A stretch of 64,000 bases of DNA from Ficedula albicollis (lineage: Eukaryota > Chordata > Aves > Passeriformes > Muscicapidae): assembly GCF_000247815.1 (NCBI RefSeq), contig NC_021676.1, positions 3,377,544 through 3,441,543 of the forward strand, read 5' to 3'. Under the pieces are notes generated by a model that saw only the letters and a list, made by a program, of their open reading frames with translations, was not told the DNA's origin and made no database searches. Shown here in pieces: positions 47,841 to 61,348 of this stretch; the first letter of the stretch is position 1; each line of letters opens with the position of its first letter. The position numbers were made by a program, and so were the translations under genes.

Positions 47841-50800
47841 TAGATCCAGGGAAAAATTTAAAAGTCAGTTTGGAATTTTTCACGTTTTCTCATCTCCATT
47901 CCAAAGTGGAGAACATCCCTCCGTGGAGCTTCCCTGTGGGTTTGTCTTTTGCTTCCTTTCTACATTATTGATACTCATTTTTCAGGATCTGACATTTATG
48001 TTCACATCAAGGCTTGTGTGTAAGCTTAAACCACGAGAATCTCTTCTGTGCTTTGAGACCTTAAAGAGTTTGAAATCTTGGGGTTTAACTGTGTTTATTC
48101 ATTCTGGCAAACTGAGCTTCAAAGAGAGCACATTATTGGCGTGGAAATTTCCCGTCTTGATGGGGTTTTGAGCCCCATTCTTCAGCTGAGTCATTCAAGA
48201 ACAGGAAAGTGTGAGTGACTTTAATTCCTACCTGTTAAAAAATCATATATATGATGAAATAATAATATATATGATGTTCTAAAATGTAAATGAAGGAGTG
48301 CAACTGTGTTCCCTGAAGAAAGGTCTGAGTAAGCAATGTAAAACTCATTGGCTTTGTTTTGCCTTAAAAAAGAGGATGGTTTTAAGCCTTTCTTTCCTCT
48401 CTTGAAAGCACAAACAGTTCACAGGCACGTTCTGCAGGAATTTTAGCAGGCCCAGGGCAATGCAGTGAAGTCTTTGACAGCCAGCAGAATAATGAAGGAG
48501 CAAATAACACAGATGAATAAGTTTTTCTTTTGTGAGTTGTTGTTGTTTGCAGATTACAGAAGAACGGGAGACAAGCACGATGACCTTCCTGCTTAAAAAG
48601 TCTCAGTTTTGTAATTTTGTTTAGTTCTAGAGTTGTGCTTTTCCTCTTTTGTACACACACAAATCAAAGCTCACCAGAGGCAATCTTGCATAAAGTGACA
48701 GCTGTTTATTTAAATTATCTTAGCCTCATTCTATTTCCATCTTTCTCTGACAGACATATGTTCAATTGGTGCATTAGAAATAGATGCACATATTGCTTGC
48801 CATCCTGTAGGAGCTGGGGACTGGACAATACTGGTTGCTCAGACAGTTGTATAATATTTGAGACCTATTTAACAAGTGTTGTTCTTATTTTTTTATTTTA
48901 ATCAATTCAGTGGCACATATGTTTGGGTAAACATTTTGACTGTTTTGTATTGGGAGATGTGGTTAATTGATCATAATAACACCTGAAAATCGTTAAGAGA
49001 ATGCCCAGCCTCAGGAATAAAACTGCCCTGAGTTTGCAGCTTGCAGGGTATATGACTGTACAATAATTCTTTTCCATTTGGAGTGTAATTTGGATTTTAT
49101 GGGAAAGCAGTTATTGTAAGTTTGCCATCTTTTTTGCTGTCAGAAAAACTTTCAGATCCACACCATCTTCAAGGGTTAATTTCTCACAGCAGATTTGAAC
49201 TTGTGCCCTTTATTTTTCCCGAGGGTTTGCAAAGTGAACATACTTGAAGGATGCAAAGGGAATACACAATTATTTTTTACCATGGATAAGAAATAGCGGC
49301 AGCTCTTCCACGACCAGCCCAGAGCAGGCACAGGGCAGAAGGACTGACCCTGAGAGGAGAAAGTTCTCATTTTCAGTGTAGTTTAATTAATCCTTGTTAC
49401 TCAGTCACTGCTGTTTGACCCTCTTGCCAGTATATCTGTTAGACTTCTACTATTTTTGTAATTGCTGGATTTGGCATCAGAAGTGTCCTGAGTTGCCACC
49501 CTCACAAGTCTCACCACGAGTTCCCAAGGATGGCACCCAAGGTTTGGGCATCCATTAATCCTGTAAAAGATACTTGTTTTCCCAGTCCTAGATATCCAGA
49601 AATCCAGATTTCAAAAAGAGTATTGAATGTTTAAATGTTGTTTCAATGTCCAAATCAGCAGTATATTTTAATGAATGTTTGCCTTTCCATTACATGGTGT
49701 TACAGCATTCTGATGATCAGTTAAATGCAGTTTTGCTTGAGGGCAAAGGGCAAACCAAGCTGACCTCAAATCTTTCACCCTGAATTTAACAAAATTCCTA
49801 ATTTATACTTGGATTTTATTAAAATATATGTGGGTTAAACCTAACTTGGTAAACCTCGCATACTGCAGTTTCAAAGTCAGTTTTGGAAAAACCTCTTCTT
49901 ATGTGGGAACAATACTTTTTAAAGATCCTAACGAGAAAATTCAGCCCTTGTTGGGTAGCATGAGGTGTATTACAAGCATGGAAAATTCCTCTAGGGTGCT
50001 CCAAAGGCTCTGAGAGGGTTTGTGCTCTAGAAATTCTCCAAGTGCTTGGTGCTGGTTGTTCAGCAGCAGCAATCCAGACACTCAGTAATTGCCACCAGCA
50101 TTTCCCTCCTTGCTCTCAACTCGTCAGGAACATGGTTCCCCAGCAATTAGATTTGGATTTTTGTTTGTTCTTCCCTCCTTATGGCCCAAAATCTTCCTCG
50201 TGGCAGTCTGGAGATAATGCAGGAACCTGTGTAAAGGAAAGGCCCAGGGCAGTGGAATAAGGAGCTCTGGGAAGTTTGCCCAGTAACATCAGTGCTCAGC
50301 AGTTTCTCATTTAACTTCATCGCTTCCAATAAGAAAAGATGTTTTCTGAACAGTGAAAGGAATTCTGTGCACACCTGTCATTTTCCATGGTTTTCTTTAT
50401 TCTCCTCTCTCTTGAATATTTATTGATTCCTATATCACCAGTCTGAGACCCTTTCGTGCCTATTATCTATACCCTCTACACTCTGATTTCCAAAAATCAA
50501 TATGCTGTAACTGAATAGATGTTTCTACTTTCTGCTTGTGAAACAAAAGCAGGACCCCAGCGAGGTTACAGGCTAAAATGAGAAAATACAGAAAAAAGAT
50601 TCAAGTGCACATCAGTGAGAATATTTTCTTACATCATATTTAAAGGTAAAGATAGTGAATTGGCTTTACAACAAATACAAAACTATAAAGTTGTTACAAT
50701 TCCCTTTTTGATCATCAATTTATCTTTCAAAGTTAAAATGTTATAAAGTAGAGGTAAAACTATACTGATTTTTTTTTCCCAAAGATGAATTTGTAAGGAA

Positions 50801-51044
50801 GAAATTGAAATACCAACGCTTAAAATACTTCAGAAATGAATCATTTTGCTTTTTTACTTGCTATTTTTAGCACTACATGCTTGCATGTTATAAAATGAAC
50901 CAAAATCATTCATTTGGAATGACTTTCTGTAAATTTCCACATTTACTCCTATGTAGAGCCTGAGGGAGTTCCTCTGGTTTCAGTTCTTCCACACTTTTAA
51001 CCTTAAATGATGGAAGGAAAAAGTAAACTTCCCAAATCTGTGGA
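47841..51044. other. Non-coding stretch, no gene recognised
   Basis: AT-rich, with a short near-palindromic pair 'catatatatgatg'/'atatatatgatg' near 48243-48276. The open frames are all below 100 codons and none is recognised. No interspersed repeat was recognised. Confidence 0.55.
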
Positions 51045-51215
51045 TGACAATGACCTGCAAGGGCCTGCAAATAATTTGGAGGACAAGGTTACAATTTAAA
51101 TTAACCCTCCTAAATTGGAGAAACCATCCGGATCTCACAGATAACGTCCAGAAAATGCAAGAGTGGAGTTGGGCAAGGAGAAATGAAAATCAAAAATACA
51201 ACATGAGGGGGCAGG
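51045..51215 (+). mobile_element. Old CR1 LINE fragment
   Basis: The order 'ttggaggacaaggttacaat', 'aaattggagaaa', 'ccagaaaatgcaagagtgga', 'ttgggcaaggagaaatgaaa' and 'aaatacaacatgaggggg' matches the CR1 block that lies 5' of the tail ('ggaggacagg…ttggagaaatgg…gacaaatgcaaag…ttaggaagg…tacaaaatgggg'). It is strongly diverged and truncated at both ends, with orientation plus. The 97-codon frame at 51044-51337 crosses it by chance and is not an intact CR1 ORF. Confidence 0.6.
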
Positions 51216-54200
51216 GATGGGTGCAGGAGTCAGGGAGCTCTAAAATGAGTGGGTCAGGAAGGATTTTTGTGTCCTGCTGTCCCTACAGAAAATACAGAGC
51301 TCTGCAAGTAGAAATTTGTAAAACTCAGTGTATTTAGTGTAGCTAACACAAGGCAGGTAAGGCTTCCATAAAATAAGGGTTTTAATGAAAAGGGAAAATG
51401 AAATATGGTTCATGATGTTCAAGACTAGGAGTAACTCATGGTTTAAAACTTTGAGAGGGGCAGTTCTGGAAGTCAGAGGTCATGAGTGTCAATATTCCCT
51501 CAGAAACCACGAGTGGCTGAAGTCACTCAGAGAAGTTGTGGGTGTGCTGCCACTGTGCTTTTAAGAACAAATATGGAATGATAGCAAGAAAACAGGAAAA
51601 TTGCCTTTTTTATTCCTTTCTCACCCTCTATGTCTTCTCATAGATTTTAAAATCTTGGAGCAGGTTCAGAATGTGAAAAATATTATGTGCTTTGTTATGA
51701 TGCATCTCTTTGGTCCTCAGCATCTGTAAAAGTGCTTAGAAATTGTATTGATAATTTGAGATAACTTTCCTCATTTATAAAAACTTCCATGTGTTCAATG
51801 TTAAAACACTGCACTTAAAATGAAGCTCAGCTCAGCAGAGAATAAAACCTCAAAATTGTCCCACCTAAATCTTCTAATATTATTTGTTCTATTTAATTGA
51901 TTACAGTCAATGAAAGTAAATTATACTAAAGAAATTCCCACTCAGCTGTGACAGGCACAAGTTGTACTCATTAATCAGACTTTTTCAGAGGAAAATAAAT
52001 AAATATAATCAAACCAGAATGAAATTCCATATTAATATTAAATCATAATTATAAATTATAAATTAATTATAAAGTTAACTGATTCTCTCATTCAGATTCT
52101 GGAAACGGGGAAAGTGGGATCAGCCTTTTTAAGGGGTGGCAGAGAGAAAAGAAAGCAGCTTTTCTAGGAACTCCTGTGGCTCTGAGAGCAAAGTTCTGGG
52201 GGACAGAATTTACCCCATGTTCTTTAATTCTGCCTTTTGCTGCAGGCTCAAACTCCTAGGAGGAAACAGATTCTCATTTTTTAAGTCATTGGGCAAATAT
52301 TTTTTCTCCTGCTGAAAGCATGGAATAATGGGACTACACAGAGATTTGTAACTCCAGGAAAACTATTTCAGCTTTTTCAGGATTTTCGGATACTCTGGTT
52401 GTAAGAAGCAATCTTAAAGCAGAATTTTGGTCTAAAACTCTCTTGCATCTGAAGGGTTCTGTTTGGGGTTTGTTTGTTTTGCTGTAAGAAGCAGCCTCAC
52501 AAATGTGACTTTTTGAAGGTGTTAAAAGTTGCAGAAATGATTATTTAAAAGAGAGAGAGAATACTTTTTTCCTAGGAGTTATTTATCAATATGATACCAT
52601 CTGAAATGTGGAAATGGCAATTATAAAGGTCATTTTAATTAAATTTAGAGCTATCTTCAGGCTTGCATCTATTTAATTCCCTGGTGACTCAGATTAAATA
52701 TAGAGCAATCCAGGCCAGTATTCTATACACAAGCTGTGAAGATAAAAATCATGAATGTGTGCTCCTGTCTGGGCTTTATTGATGCAGGGGCAGAGTTTCA
52801 GGTTTAACTCACTTGTTTTATTTCTGATTTTGTCTTTTTTTTGGTTTCACCCAGTGCCTTAGGAGCTCCTCCCAGGGGATATCCTGGCTTCTTACCCCAA
52901 GCAGATGTATCTGCACAAGAGAAACTCTCACAAACACATAGGCTCCTTAACTTGCATCCTTTATCTGTCTTTTTGCTTTCCCTAAAACAGCCTTGACTTG
53001 TTGGATGCACTCTTGCTTTCAAGGCAGAATTTCAGAATTTACTGAGATAAAGCTGTGCACCACCTGGACATCTCGTTTTTAATAAAGCTCAGGGCACTCC
53101 CCCCATAAATTATGACCAAATAAACTATTTCACCACCTCTAATAGCAATCTATTTCTGAGATGCTGTTGGCATTCCATGACTTCCTTGTAAGTATCTCTG
53201 ATGAGTTTGTGCACATCACAGAAACCTCCATCTGAAAAAATGCAGCTAGAAAGTTGCAGCTATTATAATAATTATTTTTACTACTACAAATATTTTTTAA
53301 CCATTGAGGATTTTTTTGTGTGTGTATGCCAGAAGTTTAATAGCACCAAGAAGACTTTCCTTTTTACCCCTGCCACTCTCAGTCTCTTTTTTTTGAGCTG
53401 GAGCTTCTGAGCAGATCACAGACAAGTGACTGCACTGTTGAGCAGGGCAGGTTTGGATCATTTAATTCCTACTCCTTGTGACCTTCTCAGGCTCTCCTGG
53501 AGAAAGATAACATTCTGCACTGATAAGACCTTGCCTTCAGGAATATGTTCTCAGAGTATTTCTCTCCCCAAGCCCTGTGGCAATGAGATGTTGTCCCTGA
53601 GCAAGCCCAGCTGCACAGGTGGGGTTGTTAATGAGAGCACACATTCATAATTGCAGGGGCTCTGCAGCTTTCCTCAAACCCAGCAGCTGCTCAGGGACAA
53701 GCAGCATGGGGCCATACAAAGCTCAACTTCCCAATTTTAACAAATGGAATTCCACTTTAGGAAAATCAAATAGTTCATGCTTAGCATAAGCAGCCAGTCT
53801 CGTGATGTTCCTTCTCCTTATTTTCTGACTCACACAGATTTTTATTTTTTTTTAAATTTAGCTGCTAAGTTGTTCTTGGAGCTTCTTTAAAAACCACACT
53901 GGTTAATTTTCAAGCTTTTTCATTGGTTTTGCTTACTTTTGAAAATGTTTCCATAATGCTGATGATTTCAAACATGAAGGCTTCCAGTACTGAATCAAAT
54001 CCCGAATGAGGTAAAATCAGCAAGCAGAGGATCAGGAGGAAGGATTGGTGGGGTTTAGTTCTCATTAAGATAGAAAAGTAACATTAGCTAGATTGATGAT
54101 AAAAAATTATAATTTATGGAAGCAGAAAAGATTTTGTTTTAGGTTCAAGACCAAACTCACAAGGCGAGCAAGAATATCAAACCAGAATCAACTCAGCAAA

Positions 54201-54570
54201 AGGCTTGAAACCTATAATTGAAAAAGTTTTAAAAGGAACTTTAAAGAAATATTTCTCTTTGTGGTCTTTTGTCTTCTGTACAAAGCTTGTAATTTGTTAA
54301 TACACCAAAAGAATTACAGGTGCACCTGCCTGGCTTTGGGAAACACAAAATTTTAAGGGATTTTAGCACCTAAATGATCAGTTATTCAACTACAGTTAAT
54401 AGGAATTTAAAAATAAGGGCTATCAAATTAGCATAGCACTGTTTGGCACACATTGGATTGCATATTGAATGATATGCTTTGAAAATTAACTTATCCTTTA
54501 CATTAATTGGTGCTAATTACTGCAGATCTGTTTAATATTAATGTGTTAATCTGTACATCAGTGACTGGAA
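51216..54570. other. Non-coding stretch, no gene recognised
   Basis: AT-rich, with an extended A/T-only region near 52035-52075 ('ttataaattataaatt'). Open frames are below 75 codons. No repeat family was recognised. Confidence 0.55.
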
Positions 54571-54620
54571 TTGCACATTAAATTCAGAATGTCAGTTGCA
54601 CATTCAATTCAGAAAGTCAC
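54571..54620. repeat. 25-bp tandem duplication
   Basis: Copies at 54571-54595 and 54596-54620 begin 'ttgcacatt' and share 'aattcaga', with about three substitutions. Direct and spacer-free, inside a region of dense homeodomain-like words. Confidence 0.9.
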
Positions 54621-56684
54621 TGATAATGTAATTTGTAGTTTATGTTATCATTAGAGTGAGAAAACATGAAAAAAAGTTGGGTATTATACAAGGCTGATTA
54701 TCCTGTGTGCATGTGTGAGGGTGAAGAAGATAAAGAAATGTTCTTTAATCTGCTTGAAGAGTGAGAATATTTATCAGAATTGGGCTTTTTGTTCCTGATT
54801 TCTGTCCCTTTGAGATTGCTATTGCCACAAAGAACATCTCAAAACTTATAACTTTTCCTTTTAAGACCAAAAACACAGATATTCAGTTTTTCTTCTGAAA
54901 ACCATGCAATTGATAATTAAGGAGGGAAAAAAAAGAAAAGCCAAACAACTTACAGTTTGAGTCCGTATCAATGAATCCTTGAAAGAGCTTTGCCATAAAA
55001 ACATGCAAATTAAAAATAATATGGATAAAAATGGTTGTTTGACCTGCCCTAGTTTTGACAAAGTGTGAATTTTGGGTGGGTGTATTTGTCAGTTCCTCGG
55101 ATATCTACAATTTTCCACATTTTAAAATGTGTTTTTAAGCAGGGCTTAAACTGTTCATCCATTTTATCTTGTTTGTTTCATGAAACCCTGAAGATCCTTC
55201 AGTTGGGAGCATCCAGAATTCCTTATTTCTGTGTGCTACAAGATTTCCAACTTATTCAAATGTGCTCATAGGGAAATTGAAGCACATTCTGCCCCTGCTG
55301 GTCCAGAAACTTCTAAAATGATGATAAAACATTCTATAAAGAGATTTTAGGTGACCATAGAGAACTGTATAACATTTATATTCCCTTCCCCTCCACCCCA
55401 ATGGTTTGAGAGGGGCAAACATTTAAAACTCAATTTCTGGAGGTGTCTTGCTAGAGATGGTGTTTGTAATGCAACTGTAAATTATGGCAATCAATGTTCA
55501 AGGAATATGAAAATAACAGTTTCTATAATTACATTGTATGCCCTGCATTCTAATATCTAATTTTTCTACTTTTCTTCAAAACCTCATAAAATAGGCTGTT
55601 AAAGTTAACTGAGGCAATAAAATAACTGTGATAAATTTACATTTACAGCACTGTTTTTTATCATGTTTAAATCATGATGCATAAACCAGGGGACAATCAA
55701 TAAACATCTATGGAAAAATTTGCATTTAAAATTTAAAGTGCAGTCTTTATGGACTGCTCAAAAAAAGGTGTTTCTGTCATTTGAACTCTGTTTCAGCTCT
55801 GAGGTTATGTCTTGCTGTTATATTAGAAAGCACTGGTCAGTCACATATTAGAAAAAAAGTAACAAGGATTTTTTTTGTTTGTTTAATATTTATTTGTTTA
55901 TTTTTTTATTAATATACCAGAAAATGCATTGGAGTTATGACCAAGTAAGTTCTTATTTTTATATTTAGTTTTTTTTTTCCTCTCTTTAGCAACTTAAAAA
56001 TAGATGGGGAATTTCATCGCACCTTTTTTTTTGGACTGGACTCAGGTTGTATTTTGTACCTGTGGATGTTGTGTGTGCTCTTTCTGAATATCTGCCCAGG
56101 ATTTATTTCACATTCCAAGTGCATAAACACACAGAGAAAAATTTCAGCCTTAGCATGTTCAATTTATTACAGGTATCACTTTGTACATTTAGATATTTCA
56201 GGTAAAAACATCTCTTTTTCCTCTTTTTTCTCAAAGTATGAGGAAACCTTTAACCTGAAACAATGAAACAAGAAAATTTATACAGTCAGAGTTTAAAAAT
56301 AAGTTTTTGCTTTCTTCTAAATGAAGGCATGAAAAAAGTATGAGAGTTTCTTGTTGTACTCTTCAGTGAGATTTGTGTGCTTGGTAATAGAAAATTATTC
56401 ATAGCAAGTCATTGGTTTGAAGGTCAGGCCAGATCTTAAAAAGAATGTTTTTCTACATAAAGGAAAACTACTCTATAAAGTGACAATTTACATTCCACTG
56501 AAAAGTAGAAACTATCTTCTGGGCCAACGCAGTTTATAGAGAAATATTATAAATCTGCTAGAAAAAAATGGGGATTGGAGTAAAGCAAATGCAATACTTA
56601 GTAAAAAACTGCATCACCTGAAATGAGAGATTAACTTGTTGATTTAATGTTTCAAATATTTTTACTTCCTGTAAAGTGATGTGG
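54621..56684. other. Non-coding stretch, no gene recognised
   Basis: AT-rich with several T runs (55869-55915, 55970-55979). No gene or recognisable repeat family. Confidence 0.55.
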
Positions 56685-56741
56685 TTTATGGGTTAGAAAG
56701 CTCTTTATGGGTTAAAATCTGTTTTATGGGTTAGACACAGT
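56685..56741. repeat. Three-copy 19-bp tandem repeat
   Basis: 'tttatgggtta' recurs at 56685, 56704 and 56723 with a 19-bp period. The 8-bp linkers have diverged. A short imperfect tandem array. Confidence 0.92.
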
Positions 56742-58820
56742 CTGCAGTTTAACTCTATAACAGCAATATGCTAAAAAAACCCAAGAAAGATCTTCTTTGG
56801 GCAATTTTGCTTGAAAGCAAAATCAATAAAGAAAAGTGAATTGTCAACAATGGCTGGTGATTCATAAATCTTTCTTTTATTTATTATTGAAAAACATCAT
56901 GCTGATCAAACAAATCTGTGATGTCAACCTTCCCTTTATTTAGCTGGAATACAGAATTGCTTTGGTCAGAAAAAGAACACCGTGGTTTTGTAAAGAGGTG
57001 CAGCTTTAGCCTTCAAGGTTAATTCTAAATCAAGGTTTTTAGAGCTCTGCTTTAGCATCTGAAATAAAATGTCCTTAGAATTTCATGATGAATGGGAAAT
57101 TAAATGTTTACCCTGTTTTAATAACTAGTAGAACCAGGAATTCTGTACCAGCAGTTTGATGGTTGTGTTTGTCCTACCGTTCCCCTACAGACCCAGCACC
57201 TGAATGAATTGTAGCACCCAGAATAAATATTCATAAGCTCCTGGTTTATCACAGAAGTGTGCCCAAAAGTCTGCCCAAAAGTCACATTTTTTTCCTTTAA
57301 ATCAGAGAAAGGAATAAACACACATGGCTCGCACGTTGCCACTTTGAGACAAACAGAACGTGTCAGCTTTTTCAGATGTGGCAAAAGTGTGGAACTGGAG
57401 CTGTAAATGTGATATGAGGCAGAAAATCAGGTTGGTCCTCTGCTTCTAATTGTGTGTAAGTGGGTGCCAGGCCTGTTAATGAGCAGCAGCAGCAATCACA
57501 AACATTCATCTGCACATTTAATCCAAGGTTGGGTTTGTTCTTGTACAAGCATCATCCTGGGGTGGGCAGAGCAAGGAGGAGCAGCTGCCCCTGCTCTGCC
57601 TTTGGCAGAAATATGTGGCAGTGGTTCACAGGTTTCTTAAACAGAGAGTTGAGTGTATTTGTCATCTCAGGCTTCCTTTTGATTTTTTTTTACCTTTGAA
57701 ATAGTTCCAGTTCTAGTGCTGTGCCACTGGTAATGCCAATTCCAGTGCCATGGCAATTACACAAATATTGGTATGAGGCTGACAGGAATTGCTGATATAT
57801 GTATCTGAACATAACATCAACATGCTCAAATAATTCTGAATTAGTTCATCATCCTAATTCCTTCATACCTGCATCTTTCTCCCTACAAACTTTTCTGTAG
57901 TGAATCTCCCTTTTGGAAAAAATGTGTGTTCTATGGCCTGGTCCCACACACTTGTACTGAGAATCTTTTCAGCTTTACAAGCAATAGATTAATTCCAAAA
58001 GTCCTAAGGATGGAAAAAAAAATTTAAAAAAGCAATTTAGCATTTCAAGCATATGAATATTTCAGGAGTGTCAGCATCACTGAAAAACTCAGGAGTGCAT
58101 AAATCCAAGGGCTGTGTAAACCCTGCCTTAGCTGGACAACTGCAGGGTGATTTAAATGAACCTGTGCTTGGCCAAAACCCAAATAAGGCCAAAGTTTACA
58201 GTTCATTGCTTGCCTTGGACTAAAATAGTTGGCAGTTACAGAAGGTTAAATGTGCCTTGGCTGATATATTATGGGGTTTTTTTGTTTTTCTTTTTTTAAG
58301 TAAGCCAAGCAAGAGGGTATTAAAACCCCAAATGTGGCGCTGTGCTGGTGGCACTACAAGCAGCCAGGTGTCACAGATGTGCACCTGCCATGCATCAGGC
58401 TGCCCCTCCCCCTGATTTCAGATTTCCTTTTGGGATTAAACTTTGTCTAGACTAAATCATTACATTAGGCAACATTTCTGATGCAACAAATGTAACAGCC
58501 CAGGTGTTCTTGATAATTGCTGATTTAGATAGAACTTTTTTTCCCTGTCTTTTCCTAGGAATTTATATTTGATGAAGTTTTCTTGTCAAGATATAGGAAC
58601 TGACTTGTATTTCTACACACCCTATTGTAACAGAGCTGTCTTTAGTACAGATGAGGTTAAAGGCCCATTAAATTCTCTCAGGTTTGACTGTGGCCAAAGT
58701 GGATATCAGGGGATGTGTGAGGTTTTGTGGGGCAGAGAATTCCTGAGGCAGAGACAGTTTTGGTGTGCCCAGGAGGTGGGTGGATTTCCCTCCATGCCCA
58801 GGGCTCAGCCAGAGCAGGGA
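56742..58820. other. Non-coding stretch, no gene recognised
   Basis: AT-rich, with a minor 'gcccaaaagtct' duplication near 57259-57283 and T-rich tracts near 58276-58300. The plus frame 58569-58868 runs into the minisatellite and is not gene-like. Confidence 0.55.
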
Positions 58821-59142
58821 GGCTGTTTTGGGGTGGCTGATTTGGGGAGGCTGATGTGGGGAGGCTGATGTGGGGAGGCTGATTTGGGATAGCTCATTTG
58901 GGGTGGCTGATCTGGGATAGCTCATTTGGGATGGCTGATCTGGGGTGGCTGATGTGGGGAGGCTGATGTGGAAAGGCTGATGTGGGGAGGCTGATTTGAG
59001 ATAGCTCATTTGGGGTGGCTGATCTGGGGAGGCTGATGTGGGGAGGCTGATGTGGGGAGGCTGATGTGGGGAGGCTGATGTGGGGAGGCTGATGTGGGGA
59101 GGCTGATTTGGGATAGCTCATTTGGGGTGGCTGATCTGGGGT
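58821..59142. repeat. 14-bp minisatellite, 23 units, with 8-unit higher-order period
   Basis: There are twenty-three 14-bp units without a single insertion or deletion, with consensus 'ggctgatgtgggga' and variants 'ggctgatttgggat', 'agctcatttggggt' and 'ggctgatctggggt'. The variant triplet ggctgatttg(g/a)gat, agctcatttggggt, ggctgatctggg(a/g)(a/t) recurs at 58877, 58989 and 59101, exactly 112 bp (8 units) apart, so the array grew by blocks of eight. The minus strand is open through the array in two frames, giving a Pro/His/Ser-rich repeated peptide. As 14 is not a multiple of three, this is not a selected protein repeat. GGGG tracts recur in most units. Confidence 0.98.
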
Positions 59143-61348
59143 GGCCATCCTGTGCTGTGACAGGCCACAGCCAGCCCATCCATCACAGGAATTCTGTCTG
59201 CTCAGCCCTTGCCAGCCCCTGACATCTTTGCCAACACAATATTCTGCTGTCTCCAGAAGTGATGAGCCATCACTCCTGGCTCAGCCTCAGCAGGTCATTT
59301 GTAATGTGGTCTGGATCTAGGGAGCACCACAGGGGTTTATGGCCAGCACATTCTGAGGGTCCTGCAGATCCCATCTTTAATCATTGCACAGCTCTCCCAT
59401 TAAACTGTTCCTCATCCTCTTCTTACCCTGCAGGGAATTCCATTCATGGGTAACTCATCTTTCTTCTGATAGGAATAGCTCTAAATTATTTTTTCTTTCT
59501 TTATAATTTCACATATATAGTGAAGGTGCATTAGAAAGTAAATAACCATTTTTGCTTTCCAACTGATCCATTGCCAGGCTAAAGGGAAAACATGTATGGC
59601 CAGCTAGAAATTAGGATTATTTACATTTGAACTAATGAACTGAAGGTTCTTCGTGAAGAATTCTTGTACTTTGCCAATTCCTGTGTGTTTGAAAACAAAA
59701 GCAGACACAAAAACCTACAGTCACAAAACCCAAAAATGACTGAAATATTTATTAATGACTGATCAACAAAATATAAATAGTCCACAGACAATTATGCAGT
59801 CCTTAATAGGCTGTAGATGCTCATCCTGAAGCATTATTAGGTTGCTATTCTGGCCTAGAAGACACCAGACATTTCCATCAAAAACAGAAAAGAGGATCAT
59901 TGCATGAGCTAGAAAGAAGAATGCATTTGTCAGTTATAGGGTTGAGTTACAGGACTTTTTTCAGGAAATACAGGCAGCAAGTAGTGTTAAGGGTCTATAA
60001 AGTTTCTCATAAACAACACTGCTAACCCCCTGATCTGTGGTGCTTGCATGTGCAAAGAGAGGAGAGTTAAATTAGCTGGACTTCATTTTTTTCCACTGTC
60101 ATTGAAGAGCAGTATTTTATTTTCTCTGCAGACAGCAGTAGGGCTGATGCATCTTCCCTTAGTGAGCAAACACCTATTTTTTTCAGCTCAGTTCTGAAAG
60201 TTTGTTGACCTTGTTTCTTATCTAACATGGCAGAAGCTGCTGATCAGGACTGCTGCTGATGATTTCCCAAACTAGGTGTGTTATCTCCTTTGATCTTTTT
60301 GTATAAAGCCAGTCAGATAATTGATCTTTTGGGCTTGGTAAACCGAAGAAGACTAACAATGAAACGCAGACCAGAAAAAAAAATATTTTGCAGTAACATG
60401 AAATATTTATTTGAAACACAACAGTTTGTGTTTACTTTCCAATACCTTAGTTTTCTGAACCAATTTAAATGCAAGTTGCTTCTTGTAGTCAGAGAATGAA
60501 AATATAGATAAATATATACAGAGAATAAGTGTTTAATCACAATTGCCTTAATGTTGCAAAGGTGATTATTTCTAAAGCTGTACATTTATTTCACTTGCTA
60601 TTTCATCATGTATGCCACTCTCTGCTTTTTTTTTTTTTTTTTTTTTTGAATGATGAAATAGGGGATCCTGGGGAGAGCAGGTTTTTAGTATCAAAGCTGG
60701 TCTCTCTTCTCACTAATTTACAATTAGAGGCTGAGACAGTCTCCGGGAGAGTGAGAAGTGAATTTGATGTGGAGAGTTCCTTATCACCTCTGCCTGAATA
60801 AGGATGAACCTGCAGCCAGTCTGAACAAAGGGATTTTCACCCTCCGTGTTAATGGGCTGAGGAATTCCTCATGTGCACTTGGGTTAGAAAGAAAAGTGAA
60901 GCCCTTGAGGACACACCTCGTGGCTACACCAGAGGCAGATGTCTAATTTTCTCCTTATTATGTTGTTTCCATGCTATTAACTGATCCACTCCAAGAAGTC
61001 AGAGAAAACTTGGCCTCACGCCCTGAATTCTTGTCAGCGGACTTTGAAGCTTTTGTGTTTTATCTGGCAAACCTAAATCTTTATTGATTTTCTTATTTAA
61101 TCACATTTCCCAGAGAAAGCACGGGGAATAAGCCACTAGACTAGGGCTTAAGAAATTTCAGCTTAAGCCTTTTTTTACCAGTTTTTCTCTAAGTCATTTA
61201 GGTTTTAGTACCTCGGTTACTCCAATGGAATTGAATAACACTTCACAGTTTTACAGGATGTTTGTAAGGGTAATTTCATTAAAGATTTAAAAAGTGATGC
61301 TACACTAAAAAGCCATCTGACTACAATTTCCTGCCATGGAAAATTGGT
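59143..61348. other. Non-coding stretch, no gene recognised
   Basis: 59143-59450 is less AT-rich and holds only short frames. The rest is AT-rich. A 22-T run lies at 60626-60647. No gene or recognised element was found, and the sequence right of the poly-T does not read as a recognisable processed transcript on the minus strand. Confidence 0.55.
60626..60647. repeat. Poly-T run of 22
   Basis: Homopolymer of 22 T, equivalent to a poly-A tail on the minus strand. No retrocopy or LINE body is recognisable next to it, so it is listed only as a simple repeat. Confidence 0.95.

Noticed and set aside
47443..47971. Frames of 90 and 112 codons sharing a peptide
   Set aside because: They are the two copies of the 205-bp duplication read in different phases.
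58668..59148. Minus-strand Pro/His/Ser-rich repeat proteins
   Set aside because: They are translations of the 14-bp minisatellite. The unit length is not a multiple of three and two different frames are open.
60626..60900. Processed pseudogene with poly-A tail on the minus strand
   Set aside because: A 22-T run is present, but the adjacent sequence resembles no transcript I recognise and no target-site duplication was evident.
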